Positions 8,480 through 15,608 of a DNA stretch of 37,500 bases are shown here, one piece after another (the first letter of the stretch is position 1; each line of letters opens with the position of its first letter). The stretch is from Clostridium omnivorum (lineage in GTDB: Bacteria > Bacillota > Clostridia > Clostridiales > Clostridiaceae). The stretch covers positions 2,125,001 through 2,162,500 of the forward strand of contig NZ_BRXR01000001.1 in the NCBI RefSeq assembly GCF_026012015.1, in the 5' to 3' direction. A program made the translations under genes and the position numbers. The notes beneath the pieces are model-generated. The model was not told the origin of the DNA. It did not search any database and worked only from the letters and a program-made list of their open reading frames with translations.

Positions 8480-8528
8480 GTTATAAAAGGCACGGGTACA
8501 TTACCCTGTGTTCTCAGTAAAAAGGAGG
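8480..8528 (+). promoter_or_regulatory. serA leader motif shared with etfA
   Basis: The sequence ATTACCCTGTGTT (8500-8512) followed by TC and then AAAGGAGG (from 8521) is nearly the same as the one before etfA at 31821-31848, with the same 8-nt distance from the motif to the ribosome site. Locally CACGGGTA can pair with TACCC-T-GTG as a small hairpin. It is 23 nt from the end of the motif to the serA ATG. Likely an RNA-level control element; no known riboswitch class is recognised. Confidence 0.45.
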
Positions 8529-8535
8529 AATAAAT

Positions 8536-9453
8536 ATGATAAGAGTACTAGTAACTGATGGCATGGAAGCATCAGCTATAGTTGATCTTAAAAACAAAGG
8601 CTTTGAAGTCGTAGAACAGTTCTATGAGCCAGAAGTCTTAGGAGAAGAACTAAAGAACTTTGATGTTCTTGTAGTTAGATCTGCTACAAAAGTAAGAAAG
8701 CCTATAATTGATAAAGCAGTTGAAGGCGGAAGACTTAAGCTTGTTATTCGTGGTGGAGTTGGAGTAGATAACATAGATGTAGCTTATGCTATGGAAAATG
8801 GAATCAAAGTAACAAACACTCCAAATGCCAGCAGTGCTTCTGTTGCAGAGCTTGCTCTTGCTCATATGTTTGCATTAGCTAGATTTATACATATATCTAA
8901 TGTTTCCATGAGACAGGGTAAATGGGACAAGAAAAAATACGAAGGTATTGAACTAGGCGGAAAAACTTTAGGTTTAATAGGCTTTGGAAGAATATCAAGA
9001 GAACTAGCTAAGAGAGCAGAAGTTCTTGGAATGAAGATTATTTATACAGATATAATGGGAAAGGCTGAAGGCTTTGACAGATATGAATTTGTTGAATTAA
9101 GTGATCTTCTAAAGAAAGCAGATTTTGTATCTCTTCATATTCCATATGATAAGAACAAAGGTGCAGTAATAGGAAAAGAACAAATTGCTATAATGAAGGA
9201 TGGAGCTTACTTAATCAATTGCGCTAGAGGCGGAGTTGTATGTGAAGAAGCTTTACTTGAAGCTTTAAACAGTGGTAAATTAGCTGGAGCTGCAGTAGAT
9301 GTATTTGCAGAAGAGCCAACTAAGAATGAAGAGCTTGTAAACCATCCTAAAGTATCAGCTACACCTCATATAGGAGCATCAACAGTAGAGGCTCAAACAA
9401 GAATAGGTGAAGAAATAGTTAGCATAATAGAAGAATTCTTTAAGGAGGGCTAA
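8536..9453 (+). CDS. serA: D-3-phosphoglycerate dehydrogenase (short form, no ACT domain)
   Basis: A 305-residue D-2-hydroxyacid dehydrogenase. The NAD-binding segment is LGLIGFGRISRELAKRA (G149-F-G151), and the catalytic triad is R231 (NCARGGVV), E260 (DVFAEEP) and H278 (SATPHIGAS). It oxidises 3-phosphoglycerate to 3-phosphohydroxypyruvate, the first step of serine synthesis. It ends right after the catalytic domain, so the C-terminal ACT domain that gives serine feedback in longer SerA proteins is missing; control must come by other means, and the structured leader (8386-8528) is a candidate. AAAGGAGG lies 7 nt before the start. The DUF1015 gene begins 3 nt after the stop, with its ribosome site inside the serA end. 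Confidence 0.93.
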   Translation: MIRVLVTDGMEASAIVDLKNKGFEVVEQFYEPEVLGEELKNFDVLVVRSATKVRKPIIDKAVEGGRLKLVIRGGVGVDNIDVAYAMENGIKVTNTPNASSASVAELALAHMFALARFIHISNVSMRQGKWDKKKYEGIELGGKTLGLIGFGRISRELAKRAEVLGMKIIYTDIMGKAEGFDRYEFVELSDLLKKADFVSLHIPYDKNKGAVIGKEQIAIMKDGAYLINCARGGVVCEEALLEALNSGKLAGAAVDVFAEEPTKNEELVNHPKVSATPHIGASTVEAQTRIGEEIVSIIEEFFKEG

Positions 9454-9456
9454 ACT

Positions 9457-10701
9457 GTGGCAGTTGTAAGAGCGTTTAAAGGTATAAGACCTACAAGTGA
9501 ACTTGCTGATAAAGTAGCAGCACTTCCATATGACGTTATGAATAGCGAAGAAGCAAGAGAAATGGTTAAGGGTAATCCTTATTCCTTCTTGCATGTAGAT
9601 AAGCCAGAGGTAGATTTAGATAGAAGTATAGACCTTTATGATAAGAGAGTCTATGAAAAAGCAAGAGAAAATCTTGATAAGATGATTAATGATGGTGTAT
9701 TAGTAGAGGATGGGAAGCCAAATTTATATATATATAGACAAATAATGGACGGAAGAGTTCAAACTGGAATAGTTGCATGTGCTTCAGTAGATGAGTATAT
9801 TAACAATATAATAAAGAAGCACGAACACACTAGAGCAGATAAGGAACAGGACAGAATTAATCACGTTGATTACTGTAACGCAAATACTGGTCCAATATTC
9901 TTGACTTATAGAGCTAAAAAGGAAATAAGTGATATAGTTAAAGAATGGACTAAAAAAGAACCAGTATATAACTTTGTTGCTGAAGACGGAATTGCTCATG
10001 TTGTTTGGGTAATTGACGACAATGCTGTAATAGACAGCTTATGTTCATTATTTGGTGGAGTAGATTATCTATACATTGCAGATGGACACCATAGGGCTGC
10101 ATCTGCTGTAAAGGTAGGACAAATGAGAAGAGCTCAAAATCCTGGATATACTGGAGAAGAAGAGTTCAATTACTTCCTATCAGTGCTATTCCCAGACGAA
10201 GAACTTTATGTTATGGACTATAACAGGGTTGTTAAGGATTTAAATGGCTTTACAACCGAAGAATATATGCTTAAGGTAGCGGAAAAATTTGATATAAGCA
10301 AATATGAAGGTGAGGGTCAATATAAACCTTCTAGCAAGCATACCTACGGAATGTATTTAGAAGGGCAATGGTATGAACTTGCTGCAAAAGAGGGAACTTA
10401 TAACCCTAATGATCCTGTTGATAGATTAGACGTTTCTATTCTTCAAAATAACCTACTAAGACCAATTTTAGGGATAGAAGATCCTAGAACGGATAAGAGA
10501 ATTGATTTTATAGGTGGAATAAGAGGACTTAAAGAACTTGAAAGAAGAGTAGAAAATGGAATGAAGGTAGCCTTCTCTATGTATGCAACTTCCATTGAAG
10601 ATTTAATGGATATTGCAGATGCAGGAAAGGTAATGCCTCCAAAGTCAACTTGGTTTGAGCCAAAACTTAGAAGTGGTTTGTTTGTTCATAAGTTAAAATA
10701 A
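9457..10701 (+). CDS. DUF1015 family protein
   Basis: A 414-residue DUF1015 protein. Conserved segments include AFKGIRPTSELADKVAALPYDVM at the N-terminus, KKHEHTRADKEQDRINH (about 125-141) and YIADGHHRAASAVKVG (about 206-221). The GTG start at 9457 follows AAGGAGG by about 6 nt and is 3 nt after the serA stop, which implies translational coupling. The function is unknown; the pairing with the aminotransferase and serA recurs in clostridia, which suggests a role in serine or phosphoserine metabolism (possibly a missing phosphatase or kinase-like step), but this is inference. No serB is seen in the window. The family call is firm. Confidence 0.92.
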   Translation: MAVVRAFKGIRPTSELADKVAALPYDVMNSEEAREMVKGNPYSFLHVDKPEVDLDRSIDLYDKRVYEKARENLDKMINDGVLVEDGKPNLYIYRQIMDGRVQTGIVACASVDEYINNIIKKHEHTRADKEQDRINHVDYCNANTGPIFLTYRAKKEISDIVKEWTKKEPVYNFVAEDGIAHVVWVIDDNAVIDSLCSLFGGVDYLYIADGHHRAASAVKVGQMRRAQNPGYTGEEEFNYFLSVLFPDEELYVMDYNRVVKDLNGFTTEEYMLKVAEKFDISKYEGEGQYKPSSKHTYGMYLEGQWYELAAKEGTYNPNDPVDRLDVSILQNNLLRPILGIEDPRTDKRIDFIGGIRGLKELERRVENGMKVAFSMYATSIEDLMDIADAGKVMPPKSTWFEPKLRSGLFVHKLK

Positions 10702-10774
10702 GTGTGTTCCTAAATAGATTTATTAGAATGGAACATTAACGAGATAAGTAAAAGGGTTTTTATTCAAAAGGGGG

Positions 10775-10820
10775 AAAAAGGAGTAGGTTTGGAGTAACAT
10801 CCAAAGCCGCTCCTTTTTTA
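10775..10820. terminator. Bidirectional terminator between the serine unit and gpx
   Basis: AAAAAGGAG pairs with CTCCTTTTT, with an inner stem GGTTTGG/CCAAAGCC; T-runs lie on both outer sides. It serves DUF1015 on the plus strand and gpx on the minus strand. Confidence 0.9.
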
Positions 10821-10836
10821 TGCAGAAATTATATTA

Positions 10837-11382
10837 TTATAACAATTTAGCTATTTTTTCAGCGATAACGCTAGGTTCAGTAGTTGGTTCAAATCTATCT
10901 ACTATATTTCCTTCTTTATCTATTAAGAACTTCGTAAAGTTCCACTTAACTCCGTTGCCTTCTAAGATTTCTGGAAAGTTAGTTTTTAAAATCTCTGTTA
11001 GCTTTGCTCCTATTGGATGATTTAAATCAAAGCCCTTAAATGGAACTGATTCGCTTAAATACTTAAATAGAGGATGAGCGCTTTCTCCTCTTACATCGAT
11101 CTTTTCAAATAATGGGAAACTTACCCCGTAGTTAATTTGGCAGAAATTCTTAATCTCATCACTGCTTCCTGGCTCCTGCTCTGCAAACTGATTGCTTGGA
11201 AAACCTAAAACTTCTACTCCTTTATCCTTGAACTCTTCATAGAGCTTTTCAAGTCCTTCATATTGAGGTGTAAAGCCACATTTGCTAGCTGTATTTACTA
11301 TTAGTAAAACCTTTCCCTTAAATTGATCTAACTTTACATTCTCTCCATCAATATTTTTTAATTGAAAATCATATACTGACAT
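10837..11382 (-). CDS. gpx: Glutathione peroxidase family peroxidase (Cys type, probably thioredoxin-dependent)
   Basis: A 181-residue thiol peroxidase of the GPx fold. The peroxidatic residue is C35 in NTASKCGFTPQY, encoded by TGT and not by a selenocysteine TGA. The Gln motif appears as GFPSNQFAEQEPGS and the Trp/Asn motif as VKWNFTKFLID. A further Cys in KNFCQINYGVSFPLF could act as resolving residue as in thioredoxin-dependent GPx enzymes. It reduces hydroperoxides in the cytoplasm. It is divergent from an OhrR-type regulator; its promoter (TTGACA-17-TATATT, 11440-11468) is followed by a palindrome at 11410-11426, so peroxide-induced derepression is likely. A clear GGAGG precedes the ATG. 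Confidence 0.93.
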   Translation of the reverse strand: MSVYDFQLKNIDGENVKLDQFKGKVLLIVNTASKCGFTPQYEGLEKLYEEFKDKGVEVLGFPSNQFAEQEPGSSDEIKNFCQINYGVSFPLFEKIDVRGESAHPLFKYLSESVPFKGFDLNHPIGAKLTEILKTNFPEILEGNGVKWNFTKFLIDKEGNIVDRFEPTTEPSVIAEKIAKLL

Positions 11383-11409
11383 ATTATAACCTCCTAGATA
11401 TTTTGAATT

Positions 11410-11426
11410 TAATTGTACACAATTTA
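11410..11426. promoter_or_regulatory. Putative OhrR operator at the gpx transcription start
   Basis: TAATTGTACACAATTTA contains the inverted repeat AATTGT-AC-ACAATT. It lies about +7 to +23 from the predicted gpx start, and resembles the AATTG/CAATT half-sites bound by OhrR/MarR-type repressors. Confidence 0.55.
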
Positions 11427-11439
11427 ATTTTATGTATCT

Positions 11440-11468
11440 AATATAACAAAATAAAAACTATTTGTCAA
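11440..11468 (-). promoter_or_regulatory. SigA-type promoter of gpx
   Basis: On the minus strand the -35 is TTGACA (11463-11468), the spacer is 17 nt and the -10 is TATATT (11440-11445). This is one of the best consensus promoters in the window. Confidence 0.75.
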
Positions 11469-11492
11469 TAGTAATTATCCATAGTTTACAAA

Positions 11493-11525
11493 ACAATTGT
11501 GCAAAATTTATTTTTCCTTTATAAT
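11493..11525 (+). promoter_or_regulatory. ohrR promoter with overlapping palindrome
   Basis: A perfect -10 TATAAT lies at 11520-11525; 17 nt upstream the -35 position (11497-11502, TTGTGC) is weak and overlaps the perfect palindrome ACAATTGT (11493-11500). The palindrome shares the AATTGT half-site with the gpx operator, which suggests autoregulation by the adjacent MarR-family protein. Confidence 0.5.
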
Positions 11526-11587
11526 GGGCATATAAAAATGCTGCAAGCTTATAATAGAAACATTTATAACAAAGGAGTGTTAAGTAT

Positions 11588-12031
11588 ATGAGTACTTATG
11601 ATAAATTAAAATTAGAAAACCAATTGTGTTTTTCAGTTTATGCTGTCTCTAGAGCTATAACCAAACTTTATAGACCGCTTTTAGAGGAATTAGATATCAC
11701 CTATCCTCAGTACTTAGTAATGCTGGTGCTATGGGAAAATGAGACCCTAAGCCTAAAGGATTTAGGCAAAAAGCTTTACCTTGATTCTGGAACCCTAACC
11801 CCCTTACTAAAAAGGCTTGAGTCCATGGGTTTAGTAATGCGTAAAAGAAGCCTAGAAGATGAGCGATTATTAAATGTAAGCTTAACAGAAAAGGGGTTCC
11901 AGCTTAAAGAAAAGGCTAAAAGTATTCCAGATTGTATTTTAAAGGCTATTAACTTAGATATGGAAAATCTAATAAAAACTAAGGCTCAGATGGATAGCCT
12001 ACTTACTTCTATTATAGATAACGAGAAGTAG
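11588..12031 (+). CDS. ohrR: MarR-family peroxide-sensing repressor, OhrR type
   Basis: A 147-residue winged-helix regulator. It matches the OhrR subgroup of MarR: LENQLCFSVYAVSRAITKLYRPLLEELDITYPQYLVMLVLWE, then LGKKLYLDSGTLTPLLKRLESMGLV as the recognition region and RSLEDERLLNVSLTEKG as the wing. C14 is at the place of the reactive Cys of OhrR, whose oxidation by organic hydroperoxides releases DNA. It faces gpx divergently; palindromes with the same AATTGT half-site lie in both promoters. The ribosome site is AAAGGAG. The usual OhrR partner is ohr; here the partner is a GPx, which is a functional substitution. Confidence 0.87.
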   Translation: MSTYDKLKLENQLCFSVYAVSRAITKLYRPLLEELDITYPQYLVMLVLWENETLSLKDLGKKLYLDSGTLTPLLKRLESMGLVMRKRSLEDERLLNVSLTEKGFQLKEKAKSIPDCILKAINLDMENLIKTKAQMDSLLTSIIDNEK

Positions 12032-12183
12032 AGTTTGCATAAATTAAAAAACATTCTTCAGTGTTTTAATTAGGAGTAAACTAATATTTTTCACAACTTA
12101 AAAAAGAAGGATTTTTGGATACTATGGAGAATACTGAAATATAATATAAAAATTTACAATTAGCATGCTGGAGGACTAAGGTG

Positions 12184-13866
12184 ATGTACGGAGGAGTTAC
12201 TATTGATGATGAGTTACTATCTGATATTGGAAATATAACTTATATAGATAATAAAAATTATGAGTGTTTTAGTTTTTTACCCGATGCTATATTAGTCCAG
12301 AGAGATGGCAAAGTTGTTTTTGCCAATGATGAATTACGAAAACTTCTGCATTGTAATGATGGAGCTATACTAGGTAAATCGATATTATCACTATTGCAGT
12401 TAAAGAGTGATGTTGTACTTAGTAACTCTATTAATAAATCCTTTAAAGTTGTTGAAGGTGAGTATAAGATTAAAGACTTTCAATCAAATACAATTGATGT
12501 AGATATAAGACGTAGTGTTAAGCAATTGAATAATTGTTGGTATGAGTTTTTTGTATTTAGAGATATAACTATGGAGAAGAAAAAGTACAATGCTGCTGTA
12601 GAGAGTGGAGTTACTACGACTAGAGATACGTCAGAAAGAATGGAATTGCAAGAAAAACTGTTTGAGAGCAAAGAACTATATAAAAAACTAATTGATATAC
12701 TGCCAGATGGTATAAGTATTCACGATGGTATCACATATTCCTTTGTTAGTGACTCATATGCCAAAATGTTAGGGTATGATAATCCCAAAGAATTAGTAGG
12801 AAAAAGGCTTGACGAAGTTGTAAGTAAAGAAAACCATGAGCTTATTAAACGAAGAGTAGAAAATCTCTTATCTCAGGATGAAGTATTTTCAAGAGTAGAG
12901 TATCAATTCATTACTAAGCAGGGTATATCTAAAAGTTTTGAATCTACATCAATAAGGTTCTGGTATAATAACAAGTTGAATATACTATCTTCAATTAGGG
13001 ATCTTACAGATAAAAAAAGGATTGAAGAAAGCAAGCTGCTGTTAGAGAGAACTATAGAGTATGATAAATTAAAAACAGAATTTTTCTCTAATATGTCTCA
13101 TGAGCTAAGAACCCCATTAAATATACTTTTAAGTTCACTACAATTAATAAGTATGTACACAGATACAAAAGGAGATATCAACCTTTCATCAATAAGGAAG
13201 TACACAGGTATAATGAAGCAGAATTGTTATAGATTATTACGACTTATCAATAATTTACTAGATATAACAAAGATAGATTCTGGTTTTTATACATTAAATA
13301 TGTGCAATCATGATATTGTGAAAGTAGTAGAAGATATTACCCTATCTGTAGCAGAGTATGTAAAAGAAAAAGGCATAGAGATTATTTTTGATACAGATAT
13401 AGAGGAAAAAATATTAGGATTTGATGCAGATAAAATTGAAAGAGTGATATTAAATTTATTGTCTAATGCAGTAAAGTTCACCAAGTCTGGTGGAAGGATA
13501 GATGTGAGTATTCATGATCTAATAGATTGTATACATATTACTGTAAGAGATACAGGTAGTGGTATACCGAAAGATAAGATAAATAGTGTTTTTGATAGAT
13601 TTATACAAGTGGATAAATCACTTTCAAGGAGAAGTGAAGGAACAGGAATTGGTTTGGCTCTGGTAAAATCATTAGTAGAGATGCATGGAGGAAGTATCAC
13701 TGTAGAAAGTGAATATGGCGAGTACACTCAGTTTGATATAATACTTCCTGCAAAAATTCTTGCTGCTGAAGATGAATCAGGTTTATGCCATACTTCAATA
13801 AACAATGATTTAGATGATAAAAAAGTTGAAAGAATGAGCATTGAATTTTCAGATATATATCTATAA
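12184..13866 (+). CDS. Soluble PAS-domain sensor histidine kinase (orphan)
   Basis: A 560-residue cytoplasmic histidine kinase without membrane segments. Two PAS-like domains lie at about 20-125 (FLPDAILVQRDGKVVFAND) and 160-285 (DILPDGISIHDGITYSFVSDSYAKMLGY). A short coiled linker leads to the HisKA domain with phospho-acceptor H306 in FFSNMSHELRTPLN. The ATPase domain has the N box DKIERVILNLLSNAVKF, DTGSGIPKDKI and SEGTGIGLALVKSLVEMHGG. No response regulator is adjacent, so it is an orphan; in clostridia such kinases may feed Spo0A, but nothing here proves that. GTG 12181 is an alternative start; GGAGG at 12170-12174 serves either. The last 30 residues lie beyond the ATPase fold and are not recognised. 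Confidence 0.92.
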   Translation: MYGGVTIDDELLSDIGNITYIDNKNYECFSFLPDAILVQRDGKVVFANDELRKLLHCNDGAILGKSILSLLQLKSDVVLSNSINKSFKVVEGEYKIKDFQSNTIDVDIRRSVKQLNNCWYEFFVFRDITMEKKKYNAAVESGVTTTRDTSERMELQEKLFESKELYKKLIDILPDGISIHDGITYSFVSDSYAKMLGYDNPKELVGKRLDEVVSKENHELIKRRVENLLSQDEVFSRVEYQFITKQGISKSFESTSIRFWYNNKLNILSSIRDLTDKKRIEESKLLLERTIEYDKLKTEFFSNMSHELRTPLNILLSSLQLISMYTDTKGDINLSSIRKYTGIMKQNCYRLLRLINNLLDITKIDSGFYTLNMCNHDIVKVVEDITLSVAEYVKEKGIEIIFDTDIEEKILGFDADKIERVILNLLSNAVKFTKSGGRIDVSIHDLIDCIHITVRDTGSGIPKDKINSVFDRFIQVDKSLSRRSEGTGIGLALVKSLVEMHGGSITVESEYGEYTQFDIILPAKILAAEDESGLCHTSINNDLDDKKVERMSIEFSDIYL

Positions 13867-13901
13867 TCGAAAGTATAAATAAGGAGTCTAAAATATATTT
13901 C

Positions 13902-13929
13902 TTGCTATATAATTATATAGTGTTATACT
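13902..13929 (+). promoter_or_regulatory. SigA-type promoter of candidate ncRNA
   Basis: TTGCTA (13902-13907), 16-nt spacer, TATACT (13924-13929). Transcription would begin near 13936, with no coding frame longer than 10 codons before the terminator at 14091-14130. Confidence 0.5.
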
Positions 13930-13935
13930 GAAGTC

Positions 13936-14130
13936 ATGGATGTGAATACTACCCGTGTAGAAAATTGATTTATAAACGTGAAGATAATCTTTTTCTACTA
14001 TGTTATTTTATTTATAGTAGTTACATAGCATTAATATAAAAAATGGATATGTAGTGTGCCTATTAATAGGTATATTACGACCTCGTGTTGAAGAACCACT
14101 TCGTAATTCTCGAAGTGGTTCTTATTTTTT
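13936..14130 (+). ncRNA. Candidate structured small RNA downstream of the histidine kinase
   Basis: About 195 nt between a promoter-like element and a strong terminator, with no ORF. Several hairpins can form: GTAGAAAA (13957-13964) with TTTTCTAC (13991-13998); the mutually exclusive CTACTAT (13995-14001) with ATAGTAG (14014-14020); CTATGT with ACATAG (14023-14028); and the palindrome CCTATTAATAGG near 14060. The 3' end is the perfect terminator stem at 14091-14130. It could be an sRNA, or a 3' UTR element of the kinase mRNA. No known RNA family (6S, tmRNA, SRP, c-di-GMP aptamer) was recognised. Confidence 0.4.
14091..14130 (+). terminator. Strong Rho-independent terminator
   Basis: AAGAACCACTTCG (14091-14103) and CGAAGTGGTTCTT form a perfect 13-bp stem with a 7-nt loop, followed by ATTTTTT. 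It ends the kinase transcript and/or the candidate ncRNA. Confidence 0.9.
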
Positions 14131-14183
14131 GCAATTAATTGCATTGTAATTACTAAGTCTATATGTCAGGGAGATTGAATAAA

Positions 14184-14306
14184 GTGCATGAAACGAATAA
14201 AGATATAAGTGATGAAAAAATTGAAGAATATGAAATAGACTTTTATATAAGGATATTAGAGGCCTTAGTAGAAATTTACAAATATAATTCAAATGAAAAT
14301 GAGTAG
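14184..14306 (+). CDS. Possible small protein (40 aa)
   Basis: A GTG-started frame 9 nt after AGGGAGA (14168-14174) encodes a 40-residue acidic, helix-prone peptide (MHETNKDISDEKIEEYEIDFYIRILEALVEIYKYN and tail). An in-frame ATG at 14163 has no ribosome site. It lies between two terminators (14091-14130 and 14348-14378), so if expressed it has its own short transcript. I do not recognise a family, and the amphipathic pattern is the only feature. Its reality is uncertain; the separate terminator is the best support. Confidence 0.4.
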   Translation: MHETNKDISDEKIEEYEIDFYIRILEALVEIYKYNSNENE

Positions 14307-14347
14307 TTAGATATTTTTAGTAGTATTCATATCTATAAAACAGATAG

Positions 14348-14378
14348 AGGTAGATCTTAGGTCTACCTTTATTTTTTA
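14348..14378 (+). terminator. Rho-independent terminator after the 40-codon ORF
   Basis: AGGTAGA (14348-14354) and TCTACCT (14362-14368) form a 7-bp stem followed by TTATTTTTTATT. Confidence 0.75.
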
Positions 14379-14498
14379 TTATTTTCTAGAATATCATTCA
14401 AGTTTTCTTAACTTAAAAACGAAGAAGGCTCCATTGTCTAAACCTTAAAGGAAAAGTATACTAAGAACATAAGGAAAAGATAAGCAGGGGGAGTAGTA

Positions 14499-15572
14499 AT
14501 GAGTGATATAAGTATTGGCACAAATATTTTGCATTTGAGGAAGGAAAAAGCCTTAACCCAAGAACAACTTGCCAGCATGATTGGCGTTTCTGCTGGAGCA
14601 GTAAGCAAGTGGGAAACTGGAAATTCCAAGCCAGATATAGATTTGCTTGCGCCACTAGCAAGAGCTTTAAATACCTCCTTGAATGAACTGCTGTCGTTTA
14701 AAGAAGAACTTGAAGAAGAAGAGATTAAGAAAATTAAAAAAGAACTTGCAGATATATTTTTGCACCAAGGGTTTAGTGAAGGGGAAAAAATGTGTAAAGA
14801 GTATCTAAGCAAATATCCAAACAGTGCTGGACTAAAATTAAATATTGCTGGACTTATACAAATGTACTCTATGCTGCTAGGCGATAAATTTAAGGAATTA
14901 ATAATAATAAAACAAAAATATGCACTGGCTCTCTTGTATGGAGTAGTGGACAGTAAAGAGAGTAAATATTTAAATACTGCTCTATTTCTTATAGCAAATA
15001 TTCAAATATCACTTGAAGACTATGAAGAAAGTGAAAGATGTCTAAAAGAATTAATGAACTCTTTTATTGATCCAATGGTAATCTATGCTTCTCTTTTAGA
15101 AAGACAAGGAAAGAATAACCAGGTAGAAAGTCTATGCAAAAGAATGCTGCTAAGCTATATGGAACAAAGTAGAGCAATGATGTGTATATTATCTAGAACT
15201 TATAAGAATAATAATAACTTTGAGAAAGCTGTTTTATATTTAGAAGCAGTGAGTAAAATTGAAAGTATATTTAAAACAGGACTTTCTTCAGGCGCCTATA
15301 ATTTGTGCAGGCTCTATATAGAAAAAGGTGAAATGGATAAGGCAGCTAAGTACTTTAAAAACTATGTGGAAGACTTGATTTCTATAGAATATGATTATAA
15401 TAATAACCCATATTTTGAAAACCTTAAGCTTGAAATAGAATCAGAAGGTCAGAAGATAATACGAAAAAAATTATACGAGACTTTAATAGAGGAAGAGGAT
15501 ACTAAAGTGCTATCAAAACTTCCTGAGTATAATGAAGCAATTGATAAATTGAAGGCTGCTATGGAAGAATAA
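14499..15572 (+). CDS. XRE-family HTH regulator with C-terminal TPR-like repeats
   Basis: A 357-residue protein with an N-terminal Cro/C1-type HTH (about 9-62: ILHLRKEKALTQEQLASMIGVSAGAVSKWETGNSKPDIDLLAPLARAL). A charged coiled linker (FKEELEEEEIKKIKKELADIF) follows, and then helical repeats resembling TPR units to the end (for example EGEKMCKEYLSKYPNSAGLKLNIAGLIQ, KAVLYLEAVSKIE, KGEMDKAAKYFKNYVEDL). The layout resembles the RRNPP-like and other peptide-sensing regulators, but no adjacent peptide gene is evident, so the ligand is unknown. GGGGGAG lies about 8 nt before the start. The next gene (DUF1848) begins 36 nt after the stop and is probably co-transcribed. Confidence 0.85.
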   Translation: MSDISIGTNILHLRKEKALTQEQLASMIGVSAGAVSKWETGNSKPDIDLLAPLARALNTSLNELLSFKEELEEEEIKKIKKELADIFLHQGFSEGEKMCKEYLSKYPNSAGLKLNIAGLIQMYSMLLGDKFKELIIIKQKYALALLYGVVDSKESKYLNTALFLIANIQISLEDYEESERCLKELMNSFIDPMVIYASLLERQGKNNQVESLCKRMLLSYMEQSRAMMCILSRTYKNNNNFEKAVLYLEAVSKIESIFKTGLSSGAYNLCRLYIEKGEMDKAAKYFKNYVEDLISIEYDYNNNPYFENLKLEIESEGQKIIRKKLYETLIEEEDTKVLSKLPEYNEAIDKLKAAMEE

Positions 15573-15608
15573 ATTTGATTTTATATAATATATAAAAGAG
15601 GAAAAGGT

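Noticed and set aside
10837-11382. Selenocysteine GPx
   Set aside because: The active-site codon is TGT (Cys), and no SECIS-like element was noted.
12032-12090. Terminator after ohrR (ATTAAAA...TTTTAAT hairpin near 12047)
   Set aside because: The stem is AT-only with a bulge and no T-run follows, so it is too weak to list.
14438-14812. 124-codon minus-strand frame opposite the XRE regulator
   Set aside because: Antisense shadow, Ser-rich and without a ribosome site.
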